Source: CAYZEZ01 sp964477295 (GTDB lineage: Bacteria > Bacteroidota > Bacteroidia > Bacteroidales > SM23-62). Taken from it: 31,251 nt of DNA. Position 1 is the first letter of the stretch. Every line of letters begins with the position of its first letter. The notes under the pieces were generated by a model that was not told where the DNA came from, did no database searches, and worked only from the letters and a program-made list of their open reading frames with translations. Positions 17,500 through 24,793 of this stretch are shown here, piece after piece. The translations under genes were made by a program, and so were the position numbers. The DNA lies in the NCBI GenBank assembly GCA_964477295.1, contig CAYZEZ010000015.1, positions 1 through 31,251 on the forward strand, written 5' to 3'.

Positions 17500-18852
17500 T
17501 CACAACTTTTTGAAATACACTTTCGCAGCCCGCATGACTCTTGGTGCAAGCAAAACAGCAGCTATTACGGTTGGAAATGCCATTAACGCATAGGCAGCAT
17601 CGATAACACTGATCACCAGCTTAAGTGACACCATTGCACCGATCATCACTGTAAGAAGGTAGAATGACATATAAATAATGCGGTACTTTACTCCGAATAT
17701 AAAGCTGAAACATTTGGCGCCATAATAAGGATAGGCGAACATTGTCGTTAGGGCAAATATGGTAACACATACTGTTAGAATATAGGGCCCGATGCCAGGA
17801 ATGGCTATATCAAATGCGTTGGCAGTCATGGTTATTCCATCCGTATCGGTAGAGGTCCATGCACCTGTGATAATCAGTGCAAGAGCTGTCATGGTACAGA
17901 TAATCAGGGTGTCGATAACCGGACCAAGCATGGCAACCAGTCCCTCCCGGATAGGTTCGCTGGTTTTAGCCGCACCATGTGCCATGGGAGCTGTACCAAT
18001 ACCTGCTTCGTTCGAAAAAGCCGCTCTTCTGACTCCGGTTATAATTAAAGTGCCCAGGGCACCTCCCAGAACAGCATCTGCCGAAAATGCATCTTTAAAA
18101 ATCAGGGTAAATCCTGGTAATATTGCCCCGGGATTAGCAAACAGGATATATAGTACAGTGCCGATATATATGATAACCATAAATGGGACAAGCCTGCCGG
18201 CCACTTTCCCGATTCTCTTTATTCCTCCAATCACAACCATGAATACAAGTAAGGTTAAAACGATCCCTGTGGTCAGGTTCGATAAATTTCCTGTTGGGAT
18301 GTTGTTCGGTGTCAGAACAACATCGCGAATTACCTGCGTTAACTGGTTTGATTGAAACATGGAGGTGACTCCAATCATACCGAAAACCGAAAAGAAAACA
18401 GCGAGAAATCTCCAATTCTTCCCGAGGCCATGTGTAATAAAATACATTGGGCCACCCTGAAGCACTCCGGCTGAATCATGTCCGCGATACATCACAGCCA
18501 GTGAACAGGTATAGAATTTTGTTGCCACCCCAAGAAATGCACTCAGCCACATCCAGAACATTGCTCCGGGCCCACCTGTGGCAATGGCAATGGCCACACT
18601 GCTTACGTTACCCATTCCAACTGTTCCGGAGACAGCTGTTGCGAGCGCCTGGTAATGATTAATATGTCCCGGTTCATCTGGATTGTCATATTTGCCTGTG
18701 AGAATCCTGAAGGCATGCTTAAAATAGAAGAAGGGAAGAAATCGCGAATATACCAACAGAAACAAACCGCCACCCAGCAGAACAATTAAGAGAGGATAAC
18801 TCCAGATGAAATCACTGAAGTTTATTATAGAGGATGAGATTTTTTCAAACAT
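17500..18852 (-). CDS. Alanine/glycine:cation symporter (AGCS family)
   Basis: 450 aa, about 11 hydrophobic segments. It matches AGCS (sodium:alanine symporter) proteins throughout, with the signature GTVGMGNVSSVAIAIATGGPGAMFWMW near residues 74-100, and RRAAFSNEAGIGTAPMAHGAAKT near 275-297. The family imports D/L-alanine or glycine with Na+ or H+ across the inner membrane; length and motifs are complete. It is transcribed alone from a near-perfect promoter (18898-18869) 17 bases before the ATG. The next gene downstream, the exported RidA, is 137 bases away and has its own start region. Confidence 0.93.
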   Translation of the reverse strand: MFEKISSSIINFSDFIWSYPLLIVLLGGGLFLLVYSRFLPFFYFKHAFRILTGKYDNPDEPGHINHYQALATAVSGTVGMGNVSSVAIAIATGGPGAMFWMWLSAFLGVATKFYTCSLAVMYRGHDSAGVLQGGPMYFITHGLGKNWRFLAVFFSVFGMIGVTSMFQSNQLTQVIRDVVLTPNNIPTGNLSNLTTGIVLTLLVFMVVIGGIKRIGKVAGRLVPFMVIIYIGTVLYILFANPGAILPGFTLIFKDAFSADAVLGGALGTLIITGVRRAAFSNEAGIGTAPMAHGAAKTSEPIREGLVAMLGPVIDTLIICTMTALALIITGAWTSTDTDGITMTANAFDIAIPGIGPYILTVCVTIFALTTMFAYPYYGAKCFSFIFGVKYRIIYMSFYLLTVMIGAMVSLKLVISVIDAAYALMAFPTVIAAVLLAPRVMRAAKVYFKKL

Positions 18853-18868
18853 CTTTCTAAGAATGCCT

Positions 18869-18898
18869 CAAATATATTAAATCCACAGTAGTTCACAA
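18869..18898 (-). promoter_or_regulatory. Consensus Bacteroidota promoter for the AGCS symporter
   Basis: On the minus strand, TTG (18898-18896), exactly 19 bases, then TATATTTG (18876-18869): a full match to TTG-N19-TAnnTTTG. The transcript would start near 18862, giving a leader of about 10 bases, so translation must rely on A-rich or near-leaderless initiation. Confidence 0.7.
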
Positions 18899-18980
18899 GT
18901 TTAGTCAATGATTGTCCCCGGTTTATTTAACAGCATTTGCATACTGACTATTGACTTGCCTCTTTCAATAACATACCTTT

Positions 18981-19003
18981 ATAAAATATACTAAATATTT
19001 TAT
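18981..19003. repeat. AT-rich perfect inverted repeat (9-bp arms)
   Basis: ATAAAATAT (18981-18989), a 5-base loop and ATATTTTAT (18995-19003). It lies in the divergent gap between the AGCS symporter and the small membrane protein gene. It could be an operator or a weak hairpin; being pure A/T outside the loop, it may also be chance. Confidence 0.4.
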
Positions 19004-19043
19004 TATGAAACGAGCATGAAATTATGCAGGAGCGAAGCAGTTG

Positions 19044-19059
19044 TCCCGAGTACTCGGGA
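19044..19059. repeat. Perfect 16-bp palindrome TCCCGAGTACTCGGGA
   Basis: A perfect palindrome of the TCCCGA family, 51 bases before the small membrane protein start. It is preceded by a GC-richer stretch, CAGGAGCGAAGCAGTTG, unlike the AT-rich surroundings, so the inserted unit may be longer than the palindrome. Confidence 0.7.
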
Positions 19060-19110
19060 TTCTCAAATTTTTAATTAATTTATTTTTAAATAATTACAAA
19101 ATTTTAAAGA

Positions 19111-19311
19111 ATGAAATACCTTGAATATCTTACCTGGATATTGGGGACCCTTGCTGGTTTAATAATATTGCTGGGTACAATAGCTTTTGTTTTTGACATA
19201 CACTTTTTTGGAGTCAACCATGTAGTAAACTTTTTTCATGTTGCCAATAGTTTTCTCCTGATGTGTATTTGCATCAGCGTTTTTCTGATCTGGAAAGGAA
19301 CGAAGGATTAA
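19111..19311 (+). CDS. Small two-helix membrane protein, unknown function
   Basis: 66 aa. There are two hydrophobic helices, about residues 9-28 (ILGTLAGLIILLGTIAFVF) and 46-61 (FLLMCICISVFLIW), with a short linker FGVNHVVNFFHVANS and a basic tail WKGTKD. The linker His/Asn residues look deliberate, and the segment is not antisense to any other gene, which supports real coding. The start follows an AT-rich leader (TTTTAAAGAATG). Its stop is only 2 bases from the convergent stop of the propeller kinase gene. No function can be assigned. Confidence 0.6.
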   Translation: MKYLEYLTWILGTLAGLIILLGTIAFVFDIHFFGVNHVVNFFHVANSFLLMCICISVFLIWKGTKD

Positions 19312-19312
19312 G

Positions 19313-19339
19313 GTCATCCTGAACTGGTTTCAGAATCTG
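19313..19339. repeat. Degenerate palindrome overlapping the end of the propeller kinase gene
   Basis: GTCATCCTGAACTGGTTTCAGAATCTG is a degenerate form of the family (TCCTGAAC...GTTTCAGAAT). Read on the minus strand it encodes SETSSG and the TGA stop of the propeller histidine kinase, and it begins 2 bases after the stop of the plus-strand gene. Confidence 0.6.
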
Positions 19340-22300
19340 TATTACTGGGAAGGGTAAAACAAAATATGCTGCCTTCTGAGGGTTTGCTCTTCACCATTAT
19401 TTCTCCGCCGTTCATTTCAACGAACTCCTTGCAAAGGATCAATCCCAGCCCTGTTCCCTTTTCGTTGCAGGTACCATTACATTTAAACTTTTCATCTATT
19501 TTGAAGAGTTTATCCTGATTCAACTCAGAAATACCTGTACCATTGTCAATAACGGAAACTCTTATATCATTTTCGTTCCTTGAAGCTTTAATTGTTACCG
19601 ACCCTTCGGGATCAGTAAATTTTATGGCATTATTGATCAGGTTCCGGATTACTGTACTGATCATTTCCCTGTCGCCAAAAACATTCAAATCTTCACTGAG
19701 TCCATTCGTGAGAGTTATTCCTTTTTTCTCTGCCTGGGCCTTATGCAAGTTAATATTGACCTGTACAACGTTGGTCAGGTTAAAATCAGTAGGTTCATAA
19801 CTGAGTTTTCCTCTCTGTGATTTGGACCATGTAAGTAAGTTATCAAGTAGATCGTATAAGTGCCTTGTTGATTCATGAACTTTCCTGATCCCGGTCAGAT
19901 TTTCTCCTTCTGTTGATGATTTGAAGTTTTGTTCAATCATTTCAGTGATCGATAAAAGGCTTCCAAAAGGATTTTTAAGGTCGTGTGATATAATAGAGAA
20001 AAATTTATCCTTTGTCGCATTTAATTCTTTTAGATCTTTTTCAGACTCTTCCAGTTTCTTATTTACCTGGTTGATCTGTTCATATTGCTGTCTTAGGATC
20101 CTGGTTGTTTTAACTTTTAATAAATAGTAATAAATAAAAATTATCACAGCGATAGCAAACAGGACCTCGAGTAAGATAAACCACCATTTCTTCCATGGTG
20201 GAGAGGTAATTATAATATCCAATGAGGCTATTGAATCACTCCATACGCCATCGGGATTTTGGGCTTTAACTTTAAAGGTATAGTTGCCATCCTTCATGTT
20301 AGCATAGGAAACATAATTCCTGTTTCCTGCCATCAGCCACTCCTTGTCAAGCCCTTCCATCATGTATGCATAATTCTCCTTCCCGGTATTATGGTTGTTC
20401 AATGTGGAGAATTCAAAAGATACAAACCTGTGCCTGTAATCCAGTATTATTTTGTTGGTGTATGATATATTTTCCTGGAGGTAGAATGCCCCATCTTCCT
20501 CGATCACCTTGTTTGCAGGAATCCCATTTCTGATCTTTTTGGAAAGGGGCAGTACTTCCACTTCAGTTCCCAGGATCTCAAGTTTGGTTATCACCAGCTC
20601 ATATTCATTTTCCTGCGGAATGATCTTCTCTGGTAAAATGATGTTTAATCCGTAAACACCTCCGAAATATAATTTGCCGCTGTGACCCTTATGATAAGCG
20701 CCGCCATTGAACTCATTGCTCTGCAGGCCATCATTAACATCATAATTCTTAAAAGTGAGTAATCCCGGATTGAATTCTGATATCCCCAGATTTGTGCTCA
20801 TCCAGAGATTCCCTCTTTCATCGGGCACGATACCATAGATTACCTCATTCGGCAGGCCATCTTCAATTCCAAAATGGACAACCTCTCCAGTTTCAGGATT
20901 AAAATTATTCAGTCCGCTGTTTGTTCCGATCCAGAAGGTCGCTTCAGGATATTCAAGAACTGAAAAGACAATATTATCTGATATAATATTGGGCGCCCCC
21001 GCATTATATAAATAGGCTGTGAAGGTCTCCGTCTCCATATCCATAATGTTCAACCCTCCTCCATAGGTCCCGAGCCAGAGCCTGTCCTGATTGTCCTGGT
21101 AAAGATTTGAGTATATAAAGTTGTGTGATATACTCGAAGGATCTGCATCAGAATGCAGGAAGCGCTTAAAATTACCTGTTTCAGGATTAAATTTGTTCAA
21201 TCCCCCACGGGTTCCTATCCAAAAGTTCCCGTTATTATCCTCCATAATTGCCCTGACTGAATTATTTGAGATTGAATTGGGATTATTCGGATCAAACATA
21301 AAATGAGTAAATTTTTTAGTGGCCGGATCAAACCTGTTTAATCCTCCACCATCCGTACCAAACCATAGTATTCCCTTGCTGTCCTGGTAAATAACCCTGA
21401 CCGATGAATGAGATATGGTATTTGGATTTCCAGGATTATGGTCATAATATTCAAATGTATTGGAAGCCGGATCATAATGGTTCACTCCCTTGTTGTTTGT
21501 GCCAATCCAGATTGTTCCATCCGTGTCTTCCCAAACAGACCATATAAATTGGCTGGACAGGCTATTGGGATCAACAGAGTTTTGATTCATTAACTCAAAT
21601 TTATGGGCAAACGGATCGAAGATGCTGATACCCGCTCCAAAAGTACCGAACCACAATACTCCTGATCTGTCCTCGTAAATACAATTGATCGAATTCTCTG
21701 ATAAGCTTTGAGGATTGCCTGGATTGTTCTGGTACTGGAATATTTTTCCATTCGGTTCGATTATATACAATCCATTTCCAAAAGATCCAAACCATAAAGT
21801 AGAATAACTGTCTTCATATAATGGTTTTGTTGTGTTAATTGAAAGACTGTTTGAAACATCGGTCGACCTGATCGCAAGCTTAAATTTATTTATGCTTTCA
21901 TTGAATTGAAATAGTCCGGTCCGAGTCAGAATCCATAACCGGTCATTGCTGTCAAGATAAACCTTTCTTATGGTATGATCTGATGGATCCAGGCCGAGTG
22001 TTTCCGGAATCCTGTAACTATCCATTTGCCTGGTGGCTGGATAATATTTGATTAATCCCTGGTTTGTACCCAGCCACAAGAAGTCTTGAGTTGGAAAAAT
22101 ACTGAATACCGTAAGGGAACCTGCTAATTCATCATCAAAGTTGACTTTTGAAAATTTATCCGACGAGGTTGAATAATAAAATAGTCCTGAATTGGTGCCA
22201 ATCCAAATATTCCCCTCTTTATCAGGCTGGATGTCCTGTATGCGTGTGTCTAATCCATCCAGATCAGCTGACTCAATCGTAATAATTTCCGGGACCTGGG

Positions 22301-22775
22301 ATTTCAAATCAATTCGATTAAGTCCATTCAGTGTTCCAATCCAAATAAAGCGGGTTCCTGCATATAATTTGGTTATGGTATCGTTTGAAATTCCTGGCTT
22401 GGCAGGTGAATCAGTAATATATTGCCTGAATGTCTCTGTTTTTGGATTGAACCAGGTTACTCCACCTCTTGAACCAAACCATAAATTATTGTGTATATCT
22501 TCCACAATATGTTCAATCCACCTGTAGGAAAGGCTGTTAGTATCTTGAGGGTCAGGTCTGTAGATAGTAATATTTTGTCCATCATATTTATTCAACCCGT
22601 CTTCCGTGCCAAACCACATGAATCCCTTGCTATCCTGGTAAATGCAGTACACTGAGCTGAGCGAAAGTCCATCGTTAATAGTAATACGACGGAATCGTAA
22701 TTCTGCCCCCCGGTCAATAATACCGGAAGAAAATAGGAAAAGACATAAAATACTAAATAGCCTTAGCCTAATCAT
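19314..22775 (-). CDS. Propeller-type membrane sensor histidine kinase (Reg_prop, Y_Y_Y, HisKA, HATPase)
   Basis: 1153 aa. A signal peptide or anchor at 1-21 is followed by about fourteen regulator-propeller repeats up to residue 720 (GFMWFGTEDGLNKYDG, NLWFGSRGGVTWFNP, GVLWFGTFGAGISIFDP, NFWIGTRGGLNKFNP). Then come a Y_Y_Y domain about 785-857 (MMEGLDKEWLMAGNRNYVSY), one membrane helix at 864-886, a coiled coil about 890-920, HisKA with His931 in FFSIISHDLKNPFGSLL, and a HATPase domain with NLINNAIKF at 1045-1053, DNGTGIS and GTGLGL. It is a periplasmic sensor with a cytoplasmic kinase. Unlike the classic Bacteroides hybrid two-component systems it has no receiver or AraC domain, so its response regulator must be elsewhere. 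The last six residues come from a repeat. No partner gene is adjacent. Confidence 0.94.
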   Translation of the reverse strand: MIRLRLFSILCLFLFSSGIIDRGAELRFRRITINDGLSLSSVYCIYQDSKGFMWFGTEDGLNKYDGQNITIYRPDPQDTNSLSYRWIEHIVEDIHNNLWFGSRGGVTWFNPKTETFRQYITDSPAKPGISNDTITKLYAGTRFIWIGTLNGLNRIDLKSQVPEIITIESADLDGLDTRIQDIQPDKEGNIWIGTNSGLFYYSTSSDKFSKVNFDDELAGSLTVFSIFPTQDFLWLGTNQGLIKYYPATRQMDSYRIPETLGLDPSDHTIRKVYLDSNDRLWILTRTGLFQFNESINKFKLAIRSTDVSNSLSINTTKPLYEDSYSTLWFGSFGNGLYIIEPNGKIFQYQNNPGNPQSLSENSINCIYEDRSGVLWFGTFGAGISIFDPFAHKFELMNQNSVDPNSLSSQFIWSVWEDTDGTIWIGTNNKGVNHYDPASNTFEYYDHNPGNPNTISHSSVRVIYQDSKGILWFGTDGGGLNRFDPATKKFTHFMFDPNNPNSISNNSVRAIMEDNNGNFWIGTRGGLNKFNPETGNFKRFLHSDADPSSISHNFIYSNLYQDNQDRLWLGTYGGGLNIMDMETETFTAYLYNAGAPNIISDNIVFSVLEYPEATFWIGTNSGLNNFNPETGEVVHFGIEDGLPNEVIYGIVPDERGNLWMSTNLGISEFNPGLLTFKNYDVNDGLQSNEFNGGAYHKGHSGKLYFGGVYGLNIILPEKIIPQENEYELVITKLEILGTEVEVLPLSKKIRNGIPANKVIEEDGAFYLQENISYTNKIILDYRHRFVSFEFSTLNNHNTGKENYAYMMEGLDKEWLMAGNRNYVSYANMKDGNYTFKVKAQNPDGVWSDSIASLDIIITSPPWKKWWFILLEVLFAIAVIIFIYYYLLKVKTTRILRQQYEQINQVNKKLEESEKDLKELNATKDKFFSIISHDLKNPFGSLLSITEMIEQNFKSSTEGENLTGIRKVHESTRHLYDLLDNLLTWSKSQRGKLSYEPTDFNLTNVVQVNINLHKAQAEKKGITLTNGLSEDLNVFGDREMISTVIRNLINNAIKFTDPEGSVTIKASRNENDIRVSVIDNGTGISELNQDKLFKIDEKFKCNGTCNEKGTGLGLILCKEFVEMNGGEIMVKSKPSEGSIFCFTLPSNTDSETSSG

Positions 22776-23095
22776 GCAAAAGCCTGATTTAAAGATTTCT
22801 ATAATTACAATGTACGAACTACCTTTCGATCTGTGAAATCTTTTGTGCGCCGAAAAATGAAACTCTTAAATTGAACCTTAATCAAAGCCGTCTAATATAA
22901 AGACAGTAAAAAACGCAAATTGTTACAAAATTCTTGCAAAAAAAATGCCATCTAACCTTAAATTGATTAAAAATAAGGATGTTAATGGTAAATTCTTTTT
23001 TCCTGGCAGAGGGGCGCCTGGTGACTCGAAGACTCTTAAATCCCTTGCCCACACCCCCCTCAATCCCTTAACCCCTCAAATCCTTAAAGCCTTCT
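22776..23095. other. Intergenic region upstream of the propeller kinase
   Basis: 320 bases between the kinase start and the stop of the sodium:solute symporter, both on the minus strand. About 22800-22980 is AT-rich leader sequence in which I see no TAnnTTTG match. 23042-23075 is the G-rich tract listed separately. Small open frames here have no recognisable product. Confidence 0.5.
23042..23075 (-). other. G-quadruplex-capable tract after the sodium:solute symporter gene
   Basis: On the minus strand there are five G runs of 4, 3, 6, 3 and 3 bases with loops of 4, 5, 3 and 3 bases, starting about 20 bases after the stop codon. This meets the usual G3+N1-7 quadruplex rule in the transcript of the upstream symporter. 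The nearby sequence repeats degenerate units of the type CCCTTAA/CCCCTCAAAT on the plus strand. Confidence 0.6.
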
Positions 23096-24454
23096 TCATA
23101 CGATCCAGCGATTATTCTTTATCTTATTGATCACCATTCCAACCAGAACACCAACGATGCAAGAAGTCCAGGCATAGATTATCAGCATTTCGGATATTCC
23201 CACAATGGCTGCCGGGATGATCACCCCCACCAGGCAAAGCGTAATTGACAGATTTACACTGTATCGATTGATTTTAGGAACGATCCAGATAACTACGATC
23301 AGAAAGCCAAGCGACATGGTAAGGGAAACAAAGAAAAATGTAGCTTCAACAATATCGCGTATCAGTAAGGTAATAGTAATGCCCAATGTCATTAACACCA
23401 CCATTGAGATTCGCATGGTTCTGAAGACTTGCTGCTTGTCAAGTTTTATTGATTTTTCCAGAAAATCCTGCGTTACCGAGGAGGCCGTGGTGAACATATA
23501 TGTGTCAGCAGAGGAGGACACGGCAGAATATATGATCACAACAGACAGCCCTGCAAGCCCGACTGGCAGCAGCTTGCTGAATCCGACAATAAGGGCGGTA
23601 TCCGGATCTATATTGGGTAATTCAGTCCTGACGATGATCCCTATAATAAGAAGGATAATGCCAATGATCAGGTAAAACAAAGAGGACAGGAAAAGGCTCC
23701 GCTTAAAATGTTTCTTGTCTTTGATGGCATACACCCTTTGCCATAATTCTGCGGAAGCCATCGGGATAAAGAAGCCGGCAAGAAAAAAGCTGACCAGCTG
23801 GAAAACAGGTATGCTAAACAGATCCGGTAAAACTATTTTTATTGGTGTATCAGATGCCACGATCAGATAGATCATCAAAATAAACAACAGGAATATGCCG
23901 ATGGTTTGAATAACGTCTGTTTTTACCACCGCGTTAAAGCCCCCTGCCAGCAGATATAACAATATGATCACTCCTACAAGAATGACTGAAAGTTCATAAC
24001 TGATTGGAGTATATTCACTGATCAGCGTAGCACCGGCTGTAAAATTCACAACTACCCATCCGAACATGATGATGATTACAATGATTGTGGCCAGGTAACC
24101 GGCAAAATTCCCTTTCAGGTAAAAGAAGAAATCAGGAAGTGTATAGAACTTCTGGTCATCGGCCATCTTTTTAACTTTCACTCCAAAGAAGTAAAACACA
24201 AAAAGGCCAAAAACTGAACCGATAAAATACCAGATTGCTCCCAACCCGTATAAATATACCAGTGCAGTATAAGTTAACAAGATGGCAGCTCCAATCCGGC
24301 TTGAAAAGATGGTAGTCGTAGCCTGAAATGATTTCAATTTCCTGCCACCGATCAGGTAGTCTTCACGATCCGACTTTTTCCCGGTCCAGAACCCAACCAC
24401 AAGGATAATTGCAAAATAGAGGGCTATTAAAATAATATCAATTCCGGTTAGCAT
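23096..24454 (-). CDS. Sodium:solute symporter (SSS family)
   Basis: 452 aa, about 12-13 membrane helices. The N-terminus (DIILIALYFAIILVVGFWTGKK, then SDREDYLIGGRKLKSF) is the typical SSS start, and residues 41-60 (KSFQATTTIFSSRIGAAILL) carry the sodium-site helix. VVIIYSAVSSSADTYMFTTASSVTQDF in the eighth helix region holds the Ser/Ser-Ala-Asp sodium-binding residues of the PutP/vSGLT type. Substrate cannot be read from the sequence; proline, pantothenate, sugars and short organic acids are all known in the family. Proline would fit the nearby aminopeptidase P and hydroxyproline genes, but this is only context. It lies 335 bases downstream of the aminopeptidase gene, past repeat copy B. Confidence 0.9.
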   Translation of the reverse strand: MLTGIDIILIALYFAIILVVGFWTGKKSDREDYLIGGRKLKSFQATTTIFSSRIGAAILLTYTALVYLYGLGAIWYFIGSVFGLFVFYFFGVKVKKMADDQKFYTLPDFFFYLKGNFAGYLATIIVIIIMFGWVVVNFTAGATLISEYTPISYELSVILVGVIILLYLLAGGFNAVVKTDVIQTIGIFLLFILMIYLIVASDTPIKIVLPDLFSIPVFQLVSFFLAGFFIPMASAELWQRVYAIKDKKHFKRSLFLSSLFYLIIGIILLIIGIIVRTELPNIDPDTALIVGFSKLLPVGLAGLSVVIIYSAVSSSADTYMFTTASSVTQDFLEKSIKLDKQQVFRTMRISMVVLMTLGITITLLIRDIVEATFFFVSLTMSLGFLIVVIWIVPKINRYSVNLSITLCLVGVIIPAAIVGISEMLIIYAWTSCIVGVLVGMVINKIKNNRWIV

Positions 24455-24789
24455 AGCGATATAATTGAGTGGATGTAAATAATAGCTGTAAATATTTATT
24501 ATTCAATCATTTGGTGTACCGTAGAAGATTGGTTATTGATGATTGTGCCGGATAATAATACGATATATCCGCCACCAAAATAGGAAAATTGAATTAAATA
24601 ATACTATCAGGTCGGTTATAATTAATTAACCTAAGTTGCCAGTTACGAGTTGCTGGTTACCAGGTATCTGAATAACAGTCATATATGAATTAGTAAATTA
24701 TACGGATTTAATTACTGCTTTACTTTATGTTATTGACTATTAATACTTTACCCAGTAACTAGTACCCAGTACCTGGCAACTTGAGTTAA
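24455..24789. other. Intergenic region between aminopeptidase P and SSS symporter genes
   Basis: 335 bases. It holds repeat copy B (24622-24793). Between it and the symporter start the sequence is AT-rich; CTATTTTGG at about 24579-24587 on the minus strand resembles a -7 box lacking one base. No gene is visible. Confidence 0.5.
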
Positions 24790-24793
24790 TTAA
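24622..24793 (-). repeat. 172-bp imperfect-palindrome element, copy B
   Basis: Same length as copy A and in the opposite orientation. The terminal inverted repeats TTAATTAACTCAAGTTGCC and TTAATTAACCTAAGTTGCC (each read inward) differ at two positions. Blocks 24724-24751 and 24667-24698 are identical to 8128-8155 and 8181-8212 of copy A. In both copies the arms match each other where the copies differ (TTGCC in both arms here, TTGCT in both arms of A), which is what a conserved stem would give. One end supplies the TAA stop of the aminopeptidase P gene at 24790-24792. Confidence 0.8.

Noticed and set aside
17792..18355. 187-codon plus-strand frame opposite the AGCS symporter
   Set aside because: Antisense shadow of a hydrophobic membrane protein gene; no start signal and no family match.
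23205..23675. 156-codon plus-strand frame opposite the SSS symporter
   Set aside because: Antisense shadow of a membrane protein gene, with biased Ile/Thr/Arg composition expected from that.
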